Shown here: in pieces, positions 33,774-45,568 of the stretch
Layout of the letters: each line of letters begins with the position of its first letter
Position numbering within the stretch: position 1 is the first letter of the stretch
NCBI GenBank assembly: GCA_006386115.1
Contig: VFIW01000156.1
Span: 1-64,000, forward strand
Length of the DNA stretch: 64,000 nt
Direction: 5' to 3'
DNA from: Globisporangium splendens
Lineage: Eukaryota > Oomycota > Peronosporomycetes > Pythiales > Pythiaceae
Notes under the pieces: generated by a model
Told to the model about the DNA's origin: nothing
Database searches by the model: none
The model's input: only the letters and a program-made list of their open reading frames with translations
Made by a program: the position numbers and the translations under genes

Positions 33774-36475
33774 CTAACAGCTTCGCAGCAGCTGTGGCAG
33801 CACAAGACGAAGCTCCCGCCAATCGCTCGGCGTTGCTTCGGCATCCTCACCGTCGCTTCCGCTTTGCCCTATGGACTTGCGTCGACGATCTCGCAGCTCC
33901 ATCGTCGTCATGATCTGCTGGACCACGCGATGAAGGCTGCTGCTTTGAAAGCTGGATTGAGACGCCTTATCATTTGCGTTGTCCTTTGTGAGCAGCAGAT
34001 TGTACAGCACTTTGCATGCCATGCACGTCATCTCGACGTCGTCGGTGACCGCGCACTCAACGATACCAAGGAGCAAATTGCGCACATCACCGCGGTCGTC
34101 ACCACTTGAGCTACTGCTGCCAGCATCCCCAGCACGCACTTGAAGTAGTTTGCGATGCGTTGATTCGTCCAGCGCCGCGTTCATCGGCACGCCACACACC
34201 GTGTACACGATCTCGCGGTTGCTGTGGTCGAGGAACACAACAAAGCAGTCGAGTACCTTGTGGTCACTCATGTATGCGAGCACATCTTTGAACCGCGTCA
34301 AGTTGCCAAACGCGCGCGTGGCTTCCACGACCGCTTCTTCATTGCGATCGAGAAGAATCTGCGCTAGAAGCGACGTGAGCACTATGCGGTTGCTCTCAAT
34401 GAAGCTGTACTTGGATGCCCTTGGTATCGCCTGGGACGATTTTGGATCGGAAACTGGCGTGACGCTGCTGTAATACGACACATTGGTGATGCAGCTGACG
34501 ATGTTGAGCATGAGTTCTTCGTCGCCTACACGCTGCGCTTGGTCGAGCGTCTTCAGCAGGACGTCCATCTCGTCCCGGCCATTCAATTCTGTTGCGACAT
34601 CGGCGTTGATGGTGATATTCGCGAGCGCTCGCACAAGTTTCACGAGCACTTCCCCCGTCTGCTCTCCAACGTCGTCCTTCTCTCCATTATGACGCTGCTG
34701 TGATGCCACTCCATTCGTATACTGCAATGCGTAGAACTGCAAAGCGCGCAGTAAAACGGTAATGCCGTTGCACTCAAATGCGATACACTGACGATCGCGG
34801 TCGTTCCCTGCGCACAGATTTCCGAGCACAAAGTACATGCGAACCAGCAGCGAATCCTGGTGACGGGAAGTCTCTGACCGCTGCTGATCCAATAGCGAAA
34901 GCGACTTGTTCTGGTCTGCGTCGACAACTGCCAGCAGATTCCACAGGTTCGTCGTTATGTGATTGTTGATCTGCGCTCGCGGAAGTTCGTGCAGCGTCAG
35001 TTTACTCAGGATGCGAGAGGCATTCCCCATGAGCTCCAAGTGGCCAATGAACGCCGGGATCATCGAGCACAATCTTGATGGTACTTGAGCCTCGAGGAAC
35101 TGCTTCTGGCAGCTCTTCGCGACCGATAGATTGCGCAAAATCCCTGTGGTCTGGATCAAGAATTGCGCGATCTCCTTTGCTTGCGCCACTTGACTCGAGC
35201 GCCATCGCGTCGTGTCGCTAAGGATTGCGATCGCACCGTTCGTGGCGAGCAGTTTGAGCATCTTCTCGTCGGCGTTCGACGTATTTTTCAGCGTACCCGC
35301 CAGGTAAATCAGCATCTTGATCGGGAACGGCAGCACGATGCGCTCAAAGGAGAGCTCCTCATTTACTTTAAGATCATCCTGTGGTTTGCTGCCACCATGT
35401 CGCTTGGATCGCAACACCGCTTCTTTGCAGCAGATTGCAGACACTTTAGCGATTGCACTGAGTGCGGCTTCAACGTAGTGGACATCGCAGAAGAAGGCAT
35501 CGTTGGCACTGTCTTTGCTCAGCATGAAGAGCCATTTGCCGAGCAGAATCACTTGAGCGCTAGAGTCCACGTCATCACAGGCTGCTGGATTCGCATTGAA
35601 GAGATCGAGAAGGCAAGGTGTAAGTGCCACAACACACTTGGCTGAACGACTCCATTGCTCCAGAACCAGATTTGCGACCGCGTGAAACAGACCCAGCCGA
35701 AGTCGCTGGACTTTTGCTGATTCTGTCGAGCTTGACATGAAAAACGAGCTCTGGTGAAGAAATGAGCGGACGACTGAGCGGAGGTGCTCGGTCATTTCGT
35801 TGGCTTCGGTGGGATCTGACAGATACGCTAGCTCTTGGAGACAGCGCTGTGCCATCGCGTACGTTTGATCCAATTGTTCCTGCCATTAGAGTACACAGTC
35901 TTCCATTAGTCTCAAGAACTCGTCGTTTGACAGCATGAAGTGCTTGTGCGTACCTGCGATGGCAGCTCCAGCGATGCCTCCAGATGCTCGTCGTCCTCGT
36001 TCGCATCATTGCTCGCCTCATGGCGGTAAATGTCATGTTGTTTTCCCGTCGGCAGCGGCTCATCGGCCACGAGAATTGGCGCATGCACCAGTTTGAGGTG
36101 ACTTGATGATGACGACACAGACAATGGATCCGCGTCTTCAGTCGAAGGCGACGATGAAGACTCAGTCTTCTTTTTCTCTGTAGGTCGCGGAGGCAACATA
36201 GACGTCGACGGAGCTGTCGCTACAGACGAAGAAGCGCTTTGTTTGAAATCGCCGCTGTCGCTCTGCTTTCGCGCGAGCTCCTTCTTCTCAGCGACCGAGT
36301 AGGATGAACTCGGACGTGATCCTGGACGGTAGTCATCTCCGTGGAAAAGCGACCGCGATGAGGTTCGAGGCGTGTACGACCGAGACGGATTTTTCAGTGA
36401 TGCGCGAGCCTGTTGTGCAGTATTTCCACTTTTTAGATTATCAGACTCATGAGAAGCTCGAGGCAAAGCTGTCAT
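33774..36475 (-). CDS. ARMC2: Armadillo repeat protein ARMC2
   Basis: Exons 35954-36475 and 33774-35879 (intron GTACGC...GGCAG, phase 0) give about 875 residues, close to human ARMC2 (about 867). The N-terminus has the family motif ARASLKN...RSYTPRTSSRSLFHG, then a Ser/Pro-rich disordered stretch. The C-terminal 600 residues are armadillo helices (LVRALANITINADVA, ATRAFGNLTRFKDVLAYM, ACKVLYNLLL). ARMC2 is needed for axonemal central-pair/radial spoke assembly in flagella, which fits zoospore motility. The chosen ATG is the one nearest the conserved block; another nine codons upstream is possible, and the frame stays open to 36823. No break is seen, in contrast to the dynein remnant next to it. 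Confidence 0.88.
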
Positions 36476-37029
36476 TGACGGATACCTGCGAGAGCACATG
36501 GGAGATTCCTCCGCGAGCGATGCATGCTTCCATGGCGCCTTGGAGCAGCAGGAGATGAAAGCGGAAAAGCAAGCACTCCGACTGACTTTGACCCCAGAAA
36601 GGCAAGCAAGATGCGTCCATTCCCGCTGAGGTTGGCTTTCTTTCAGCACGATGCGGGCTGTTTTGCTTGGTTTAAAGTAGCATCCAATGAAGCAACCTAT
36701 TTTGGTGTTCATCTTGGCGATTCTCTCCATTTTCAGATGCCTCAGCTGAGATGCGTGCAGAATTTGCCGAGTTTGTGGTGCTCTATCCTCCTCTTGTGCA
36801 AAACGAATGGGGCTAAAATGCACAAGCGCGAACGTTTCTCAAGGTGTGGCGACTTGACTTTGTCAGAGCACGATCGAAATCGAGTTGAAATGGATCTTTG
36901 GAAAAGCAACCAGCCATTGTGTACATGAAACCTTGTTCATCAACCATCAAGGTGCCAGTTGTCAATTGTGGTCTTGGGTATCATAGTGAGACCCAGGGAG
37001 GAATGGCCGAGCGCACAACAGCTTTTGCC
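36476..37029. other. Intergenic between ARMC2 and the dynein remnant
   Basis: No supported gene. Holds the ARMC2 promoter and possible extra 5' coding codons of ARMC2 (frame open to 36823). Confidence 0.4.
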
Positions 37030-40000
37030 TCATGAGAGAACATGGCGCGATGGGTGTGGTTTGTTTCGCAAAGCCAGGCGATGCTCTGCCTGGGCACTCA
37101 AGTCGCCATTCTGCACGAGCTTAATGAGCTCCTCGAGGCGAACGGTGCACACATCCCAGTACATCTTCACAGCGTCCTCGGTTCCGTTTTCCAGCTCTTC
37201 GAGCGCAGCTTCCACCTCTTCGGTCCATACGACTTGGCTGCCAACGAACGCGACCTGGGCCGGGTACTCGAAGACCCGCGTATGGCGCGCACAGTCGACG
37301 CCCCAGAGAGCACTGTTCTCGACAGCCTCGCAGCATCATCTTCAACGAGCGCCAACTTGTCATGGTACGCGTCTAGACTCCCGTAGACCTCGCCGATGAC
37401 GTGTGGCTGTGCTGGCGCATGGAGCGGCGCTGTTATCAGGAACTCGTCCTTCAAGATTGCGAGCCGGCGATGAAACTCGGCAATCTCGACGCGAATGGAC
37501 TCGACCATCTGGTTCTGCAGTGGCTGGATCGCCTCTTTCTCCTTGAACGTCTTGTTGACCATGTTTTCCCAGCGCAACGGCGCCTGGTCGAGGAACACGA
37601 GCACGGGGTCCTTGCTGATGCACGACATGTCGAGCGCGATGCCGTTCTGCTTGAGCACGATGACGATTTCCTCGAGTGGCGCAAAGTTGATCAGCAGGTC
37701 TTCGCGCATCAGCCGCCGCACGTCGCGGATGTAGTGCATGCAGTGCATGAGCGCGTTCTTGTCGTGCTCAACGGCGCCGTGTGGCGAAGGTGCAGCAAGT
37801 TCACGCCGAATCAACGGAAGCTTAAGCTTGGCTTTCGACGACGTCTCGATTGAGACTCCCCACTGCTTGACCATTTACACCTCGTATTCCTGGAGCAACG
37901 CCATGACATTCGTGTACATCTTCATGGCTTCCTTGGCGTCTTCGCGCTCGAGCACGATCCACGGCGAGATCTGTTGGAGCTTCTCCATCGGAAACCGGAT
38001 CCGCTCCGTGAGGCCGCGGCACCACGTCACGGCGCCAGCAAACGGCGGCAAGTTGGATGGAATCGGCGGGTGTTCGCGGTTCTCGATAAAGATTTGCTGC
38101 ACGACGTGCAGGTCGTTCGCGTACGACGTGATCAGCGTCATGTGCTTGCACTCGAGCTCGTTCTTGATGATCGCACGATCGAGGAGATCTTCAAAGCAGT
38201 CGAGACACTTGAACCGCTCTGTGATGGTCTTGGCGTCGTCAAATGCCTGATTGATCACGGACGCGAGCCGCCGTTCTGACTCTTTGTTCTTGGAGCGGAA
38301 TGCACAGAAATCGTCTTCAAAGTGCTTGGCGTCTAGATCCATGAGGTCATAATGCACGCTCTTCATCTGGAGCAGCGTGTCCTGGAAATCGGCGTAGATC
38401 TGGTGCACGCTCGTAGTGAGTGTCTTGCCCTTGGCGCTGCCGATCTCCATGACTACGAGCTTCTGGAACTGGTAGATCGTCTGCGTGAGCTCGAGCACGT
38501 CGTGGCACCGCTCAAGGAACGCGTCAAGACGCACAAAGAGCGCATTGTTCTGGATGCGCCACGGATTCCCCAGTGCCTCGATCGTCGACCGCGCCTTGTA
38601 GTCAAAGTACACGCTCTTGAAATGCGCACACACCTGCAGCGACACGAGCAGCATCGCGTTCGCCTGCTCGAGCTCGTCCTGGTCGATAAGCTCAAAGGGT
38701 TTCTTGCCGTTCAGGTATCCCATGGCATTGCGAATGATCTCGTTGCAAATCTGCCGGATGAGCACGACTAAGCGCGTGGGCGTGTTGTAAAAGTGGCTGC
38801 ACTTCCACACGAGCAGGATCGAGTGGAAAATCGGACGGAACAGGTCGCGGATCTCGGGGAAACTCGTGCTATCGCTGTGACTAAGGAGATCGAACCATTT
38901 CGCGAGCGGTTGTAAGAAATGCGAGTTGTCGTTGGCCTCGACGCGCGCGAGAAAGACCTCCTTGCACAACTTCGCAAACGGCATGTTGTACGTGCTCTTA
39001 GACGCGTCGGGGTACTGCAGCACCTTGCGCACACTATTGGATTGCAGTTGCGCGAAGATCGAGTTGAGGTTTGTGGCCTTGGCAGCCCAAAAGTGGAGCT
39101 CCTCCATGGGTCCCACGTGCGCTGAGGAGCCAGGACCTGAACCTAAAGATGTGACTGATCCGGATCGCTTGCCGTTGCTGTTGCTGTTGAGCATCGACTC
39201 GGGGTCTTGCTTCAAAATGTTCTTGATCTGCTTGGTCCACGTGATGAGGCAACCTTCGAGACCGTGCACCTGGTCCTTGACGAGTCTGAGGCTCGCCGTA
39301 CCTGGTGGCGCCATGCCTCCATTTGGCATAGCGGAAGCAGAGTGAGGCGACAACGGCGCTTTCGTTGAAGAGGATCCGCTCGCGGCGCTCTCGGAGAGGA
39401 TCTGGTCCCATGGCAATCGCAGACACGTCGCACCTCGTGTTTGCCCCACGGTGATCTGCAGACTCGAGAAGGAGCCGTGGACGTTGTTGATCACTGACGT
39501 CGTGACGATCTCGGGCCACTACCGCTGGTTGCGCGGGTTCCCGATCAGCGGGATCAGGATCTCATGGAGCAACAGTGAAAGCGACTCGAGCGCATTCCGT
39601 TCGAGCGTGCCCGAGAGGATCTCGTCGTGGTACTTGTCGACGCTCACAGCGGCCTTGATCGTCTTGACGAGGTACAACACGCACGTGTTCTTGCCAGGCG
39701 TAAAGAGCTTTGGAGGCGGCACCGCGTACACCTCAAGCGCCGTGCCACTCGTCTCGTTGCCGTGGTCCGTGAACAACAGCAGCCACGCGCCGGGGAGATG
39801 CAAAAACTCAAACAGCACCGTCGCGACGTTCTCGGACGCGAATTTCTTGCTGAGGAACTCGAGCTTCGCGGCTGGAAACGTGCGCATGACGTGGCACCGG
39901 ATGGATTCCATGCGTGCATCGTCCTTGGGCGGTGCCTGCTGGGATTGCGTCGGTGGCGGTTGCAGTGACCCAGGCGTCTCGGACACCACACCCCGGGTGT

Positions 40001-40381
40001 GATTGTTGTTGGTCATGAGCGTACAAACGGCGCGTCTCCCACCACCAGCCAGCTAAACACGTCGCTGGAGGGGGAAGCCTCAGCAGCGCTTGCGGTGGGC
40101 AGTGGATCTTGTGCTGTTTGACTCAGAGGAAGCAGCGCGACAAGAGGGGGCGGGGCGCGAAGCGACGCTTCCCAAGGGGGAGGGATCTTCTTTAGGCGAC
40201 TGGACGCGGACGTCCACAATGCGATCCAGGAGATCTTCGATTTCTGCTTTTTCTGACTAAGACGTTTCTGCCGTTTTGTCCCAAGCGTCTCAAGATCTCT
40301 CAAGATCTTCCGAAAGATCTTCCGTTTCTTTGTGTCTGAAAAGTCGTTTCGGGCGTTTCCGCCGTTTTGCGTGACAGCCAT
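37030..40381 (-). pseudogene. Truncated axonemal dynein heavy chain (stem region only)
   Basis: From 40016 to 37030 the minus strand encodes about 980 residues of the DHC N1 stem. Recognisable blocks are DKYHDEILSGTLERNALESLSLLLHEILIPLI, HFWAAKATNLNSIFAQL, RDLFRPIFHSILLVWKCS and WLLEVED-like tail sequences. The frame is broken by an in-frame TAG at 39519-39521, an in-frame TAA at 37875-37877 and a frameshift near 37320 (restored as DCARHTRVFEYPAQVAFVGS and onward). An upstream Lys/Pro-rich frame (40381-40013) may be its N-terminus, and would then need one more shift. The motor, linker and AAA modules (over 3000 residues in a normal chain) are absent. No plausible intron removes both stops. 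It is a dead, truncated copy, not the working gene. Confidence 0.85.
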
Positions 40382-40749
40382 TTTATATCATTGTCGTCCA
40401 CTGCTCGCCATGCAGCCTGGATGACACAATCCCGTTTGCATCCATTCAATGTGTCAAGTGTGGCTTGACGTGCAAAGGTATGTGGAAACGACAGACTGCG
40501 GCGACACTGTCGAGTAAGAAAGCGAGCTGCGGCAACGGAAAGCAGCTCTCCTCACACGTATACCACACTCAACGACGAGCGGGTCTTCTTCAGGCTGCCG
40601 ACGGCGGTAGTCTGTGTTTGACCAAATGCCACGCGCGATGAGGGTACATGTTGTTGTCAAACAAACAAGAAGACACCCCATTTTGCAATCATCAGCTCTT
40701 TCATTTGTCGATTTCTCTACATCTGGGGACATTTTTCTCCCTTGCTTGG
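40382..40749. other. Intergenic region
   Basis: No supported gene; 3' flank of the protease-like gene and upstream side of the dynein remnant. Confidence 0.4.
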
Positions 40750-41820
40750 TTACCACAGGTCATCTTCATTGTCGTCATCCAAACCGAGCATCGTGCCCGT
40801 CGGCAAGAAATCGCCCTTGGTGGCCACGAACGATTCGATTTCCGCCGACGGAATGAATGCGACGTGATTCTCAAGCGCCTTGCGCATCTCTTCTGCCGCA
40901 CGCACTGCTTTCTGTTCTTCTGTGGATAATCCCGAGGTATCGACGGCCACAAACGGAGGTACGATGCCTTCAATCAGCCCCACGCAGTCGCCGTCCGCAT
41001 TCACGACGGCGCCACCGCACATGCCTTCTTCCAGGATCTCGTCACTCCACGCAAACGCTTGACCCTGTTGGCTCTGACCCACAAATTGACCCACAACTTC
41101 TTTCGGGTACTGACCAATATCATTTGTTGCCAGCACGTTGTTTGGGATCTGCTTGTGGCCCGTGAACAGCACGACGTCACCTGGTTTCGAAACCGCCGGT
41201 TGTAAGCTCAGCAACTCTAGATTCCAGTCGAACGCGAACTGGTCCCAGTCGGTATCCGCGACGGCGTCGTCCAGCGAGAGCATCGCCATGTCGCGAGTCG
41301 GATGCAGCCGCACGTGGCGCTGCAGAGGGATCTCTTGGATCACTCTGGGGATAAAGAGCTGTTGCTGCTGCTGCTGGTTTTGTGGTTCTGACGAAGTCAC
41401 TTGCACTGGCGGCAGCTCCAGCAACTGCAGCGAGTGCTGCACAAACTCTTCGCTCACATGCTGCAGCCAGTCCCACTTGTCGGCAAAGTACTTGGGAAAG
41501 AGCCACGGACACGCCACGTGCTGACACGTGAGTACCACGAGCTCGCCACCCTTGGCAACTGGCAGTGGAGGCGGCGATGCTGATCGTGACGGCGTCAAGA
41601 GGAACGCAGAGCCCCTAGTCAGCAGGAAGAAGAACACACACGAACTTTGTGAGACCATCAAAATGACAGCAATAAACGACTATAAAGACACAAAGACGCA
41701 CCGACTGAGGTACTCCATGTCGCTCATCCCCTCGTGTGGCAGGCGAAACGTCGTGGTGAGCGACAGCACCGCATGGCGCGCGCTCCTGGTGCCGCTGCGA
41801 GCGGCGCGTCCAGCCAGCAT
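40750..41820 (-). CDS. Trypsin-fold protein with Cys at the nucleophile position
   Basis: Exons 41702-41820 and 40750-41614 (donor GTGCGT, acceptor CTAG) give 327 residues. The first 35 residues (MLAGRAARSGTRSARHAV) look like a mitochondrial presequence. The chymotrypsin-like triad positions are His72 (TCQHVA), Asp148 (TRDMAML) and Cys239 (EGMCGGAV), where serine proteases have GxSGG. A Gln run precedes the Asp strand. Cys in this place is known in viral 3C proteases but is unusual in cellular S1-fold proteins. It may be a cysteine protease, or a protein-binding, inactive relative. The acidic DDDNEDD tail ends the protein. Confidence 0.75.
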
Positions 41821-42441
41821 TTTCGCAGTCTGAATGGCACATTGGAACTCTTGGGAGAGGGGCGATGATCAGAATGATGGTCATAAAAGCAAAGAGAGGG
41901 CATCAGTATTTCAAAGAAAGCGTTCGATAGATTGAAGTGTAGATTTTCATGCTTTTCTCCGCTTTAGTGACATCGCAGAACAGCCAACGCTCAGCGTCAT
42001 CACTTCACACATATCAAGATCAGATTTTACCATGCCATATTTATATTTACGGTACAAGAAATGAAATGAAAAAACACGCTTCTGATATGCATATATCCGA
42101 TCTCGAACTACCAATTGATCTTGTTGCACGAATGTAGCTTGTTGATGCCTGCGAAAGGTCACACTTTCCCTTTTCATTCCTGTCTGCTTGCGTGCGGGTT
42201 CACTCAATCCCCAAGTCACTTGCTTGAGTCCCATTTTCGACGCAGCGCGACGAAGCAGCAGCTGGTGCCATACGCCGCCGCCTTCGTTTCCCCCTGTGCT
42301 CATTCCGCATTCGCTGCCTTCGCGTCCGTCTCCCGCACTCCATTGGCATCGTTGACATAGCGCAACATTCTGCATTGCCTCTGTCTCATTGTGCTGGCAT
42401 TTGTAGCTCTTTGTCTCATTAGCGGCGCCAAACGGACCAGA
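41821..42441. other. Divergent promoter region
   Basis: No supported gene; 621 bp between the protease-like gene (-) and the coiled-coil gene (+). AT-rich at 41930-42110. Confidence 0.4.
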
Positions 42442-43601
42442 ATGGTCACTTCGACGGTGATGCACAACGACTTGGACGTGGTCCCCATGAGAAAGCCCCA
42501 GACGACCGATGCCTTAGACTCGAAGAGAACGAGCGACCTGGAGGTGCGGCTGCTGCACGCGTTCAGCGAGTTTGCGCCCGACAGGCTCGTGCACTCGTAC
42601 CGCTACGTGAAGCACTCATCGCGGCTCGCGACCATGGTCGTGAACACGACCGAGCGCATCCTCACGCGCACGGGTCTCGTGGCGCTGGTGAAGATGCTGT
42701 TTGCGCAGTTCCAGCGCGTGGGGCACCCGTGGCTCCAGTACGTCGACGAAGCCATGGGGGACCGCATCATCGACGTGTTTGTCGGCATTCTGCTACTCGC
42801 GAAAGAGCACGAAGGTGAAGGTACTGAGCGAGAAAAGGCACTCGCGCTCTTCGACGATGATCTGGAAAAAGGCGCACTTTCCGCAACTTCCTCGTTGGCA
42901 CTTGGTCGTCTGTCGTACCACGAGCGCATTCACGCACTGCTCCGCGGCGAGATCCCACGCGTGGATGCACTTCTCGAAGCATCCAAACGCCGCGAATTGG
43001 AGGCGCAGCAGCAAGCACAAGCGAGCATCAACGCGGCGGCAGCAGCGCGCGTCGTCATGGAACTCAAGGATTTCGTGCCCGTGGACGAAGTGAAGCGCAT
43101 GAAGGAGACTAACAAAGCGCTCGTGAACGAGAAAACGCAAGAAGTCGTAGCGCTCCGTGCGCAAATCAGTGCGCTCGAGCGCGAAAAGCAGCAGCTGGAG
43201 CAAGATCTGACCGACGTCCACAACTACCAGGAAAGCGAACGCGGACAGCGGTTCGTCGAAATGGAGGTGTGTGTGCGTGCTGACACGACTTGGAGCCACT
43301 AGATGGGGGTATCAAGCCATCTAATATGTTGTGTTTGTGTATTTGTAGGAGGAACTCGCGCGCACGAAGCTCGAAGCCAGCCAGAGGGCACACGATCTGC
43401 GCAAAATGGAGCTCGTCGTTGAAGCGCTACGTCGCAAACGCCGGAGCAAAAGCACCAAGTCGGAAGCCGGCAAGAGCACCACCACGGTAAGTTAGCAGCT
43501 AGCGTCTCGTTTCCGTTCCTCGACTGAAGAAATACTCTTGATTATGTGTGAAACAGTCGGATGGTCCACCGTCCCCACGGAACGAAGCCACCACGGCGTA
43601 A
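42442..43601 (+). CDS. Helical/coiled-coil protein, three exons, function unknown
   Basis: Exons 42442-43266, 43349-43486 and 43557-43601 give 335 residues. The first ATG of the frame is used (MVTSTVMHND). Residues 20-190 are helical with little charge bias (LLHAFSEFAPDRLVHSYRYV, MLFAQFQRVGHPWLQYVDEAM). Residues 200-310 form a strong coiled coil (LRAQISALEREKQQLEQDL) and the tail is basic, then Ser/Pro-rich. No known domain is recognised. Introns are 70-85 bp with consistent phases, so the gene is real. Confidence 0.75.
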
Positions 43602-43900
43602 TTGAGAGAAACGCAATGACACCATACCGTGTACCCGTCCGATTTCAGCTCAAGCAACGTATATCCGTCCGTTAGCAGCCAAGTATGCTGCCCAAATCTC
43701 TCATTCCGTTGCAAAAACGTCGTTAACTGACACCGAAAAGACACAAAAACAGAGTATGGACTTTTGATTTTTGTCCTCACTCACGCCTTTCGTTCATCTT
43801 TTGCTCCTAGTCATCCTGACGTTTCCTCATTCGCTCAAACACACACGCACAAACGCTTCACTTCCAATCTGCTCGAACGCAAATGCGATCCACCAGCAGC

Positions 43901-44878
43901 TCACGGCGACATGGTACCCAACGTTTGCTGCTTCTGGGCACACTCGTGGCAGTTGCAGCCTTGGCAGTAGCACTTATCGCTCGTTTGGCCGCAACCCGCG
44001 CAGACGCTCGCTTTCCCATGTTGCTGCTGCTTCTGGGTACACGCGTCACAGTTGCAGTCCTTGCAGTCGCATTTAGTGCTGCTGGTCTGGCCGCAGCTCG
44101 TGCACGTGGTACTCGCATGCTGCTGCTGCTGCTTGGCGGCGCTTTTGCCACCGCAGGTTGCGCACTTGCAGTCACTCTCGCACGTGCACGTCTCGCACTT
44201 GCACTTCTTGCAGTGGCACGAGCAGTGGCAGTCCTCCGACTTGCAGTGGCACTTGCAGAGACACTTGGTCGCGATCTGGTGGACCGTCGAGCGGCGCAGA
44301 TGCGCCATCTCGAGCGCCGAGTGAGCCCATTCCACGCCGTGGTTGCACTTACGTCCGCCAGTGACCTGCTGCGCCATGCTGCACCCGCACATCTTGGACG
44401 CGCACATCTTGGCTTCGTCCTCGCTGGCGCAGGTCAAGATGCCAAAGACGACGGGTGTGTCGGTCTTGACGTTGAGCTTCATGATCGCCATCGCCACGGT
44501 CTCGCTCACGAACTCGTACGCCATCGTGGCACCCTTGACCATGCAGCCGATGCAGATGACGGCGTCCAGCGGCCGCTGCTTGTGCGTCTGGATCACACGC
44601 CCCGCGGCAAACGGGATCTCGTACGCGCCTGCGACCTGGATGCGCAGCAGATCGGATGCCTTGACACCTTTCTCGAGCAGTTCGTCCTTGCACGCGGCTA
44701 CGAGCGGCTCCACGACCTCCTTGCCGTACCAGCGCGACGACACGATCGCCATGCGCAGACCCTTGCCGTCCAACTGGCGGAACGAACTCGGTCCAGGCGT
44801 CTCGGAGAGCACGGGATCGGCGTTGGCGCCACCGCCGGTGCCATGGAGCGAGGCTTCTTTCGTTGCTTGGGTCGCCAT
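43901..44878 (-). CDS. Lumazine-synthase-like protein with a metallothionein-like Cys-rich tail
   Basis: Single exon, 325 residues. Residues 36-196 are a 6,7-dimethyl-8-ribityllumazine synthase fold (LDGKGLRMAIVSSRWYGK, GAYEIPFAA, CIGCMVKGATMAYEFV, VVFGILT, HGVEWAHSALEM). By alignment to the Bacillus enzyme, Trp50 replaces Phe22, Glu58 and Phe113 are kept (Glu87, Phe145), but catalytic His88 is Ala120 and Arg127 is Cys159. Residues 205-313 contain 29 Cys, mostly CxC and CxxC, as in metallothioneins, with many Lys/His and no aromatic residue except Tyr304. The last part has two copies of a repeat of the form CGQTS-x-KC-x-C-x2-C-x-C. The enzyme activity is doubtful. Metal storage or thiol chemistry on an oligomeric scaffold is the likely role (inference). 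Confidence 0.9.
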   Translation of the reverse strand: MATQATKEASLHGTGGGANADPVLSETPGPSSFRQLDGKGLRMAIVSSRWYGKEVVEPLVAACKDELLEKGVKASDLLRIQVAGAYEIPFAAGRVIQTHKQRPLDAVICIGCMVKGATMAYEFVSETVAMAIMKLNVKTDTPVVFGILTCASEDEAKMCASKMCGCSMAQQVTGGRKCNHGVEWAHSALEMAHLRRSTVHQIATKCLCKCHCKSEDCHCSCHCKKCKCETCTCESDCKCATCGGKSAAKQQQQHASTTCTSCGQTSSTKCDCKDCNCDACTQKQQQHGKASVCAGCGQTSDKCYCQGCNCHECAQKQQTLGTMSP

Positions 44879-45568
44879 CTTGTTGTTTTGAACAATGAAA
44901 GGCGTATGGGGATGATACGGATGAGTGCGAACAGCGAAGAAAGAGAGACATGCGCGTGCTTCTAACGGCGTGAAGTGGATATGCTCGACGCCTGGTCGCT
45001 TCCTTCATAGCGAGACGATGGCGTTGAGTTCGTGGCAGTTGGATCGAGCACCGACAGTTTGGCACACAGTTGGATGCGCATATTCAACTGTCGTGAGGTC
45101 CTGAGTGTACCCATGCCGAATGGTTTCTGGAAATGGAGTTGTTGCCAAAGCATTTGTTGCGCTCAATCACCAGCTGATTATGTGCAGTGAAAACGGAAAG
45201 GGTTCGTCTAAGAGAGCGTGCAGAGTGGCGTGGGTTCTTTGCGTCTCTTCAAGTGTGAGACATGGCCAAGGACACCAAGAACAGCAAGAGAAACAGTATG
45301 CGCATACAGAAGAGAGCACGACTGTGTGTAAATTTTACCACGACGTAATGCAGCGTTACACAAGCCACAGGAGGGGGTTTTCAGCTTCGGCTTTCCTCCT
45401 TCCTCAATCCCAAACACTCTCCGTGAAAGCTAGGTGCTCAGCTCATTCTGTCGCTGTCTCTGTGTTGCCACACGCTCGCCATCGCAGAGAGCTTTTAGTG
45501 AAGGACAAACACTAAGATGCAAAGAACTCATTCACGACGGAGACACAGTATTCAGCATGCGTATTTCA
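44879..45568. other. Intergenic region
   Basis: No supported gene; promoter of the first lumazine-synthase-like gene and 3' flank of the LPMO pseudogene. Confidence 0.4.

Noticed and set aside
33774..36475. ARMC2 as a decaying gene
   Set aside because: Both exons are open, length matches the family and the splice phase is correct.
37030..40016. Dynein stops removed by introns
   Set aside because: The protein continues in the same phase directly on both sides of each stop and no matching donor/acceptor pair exists around them.
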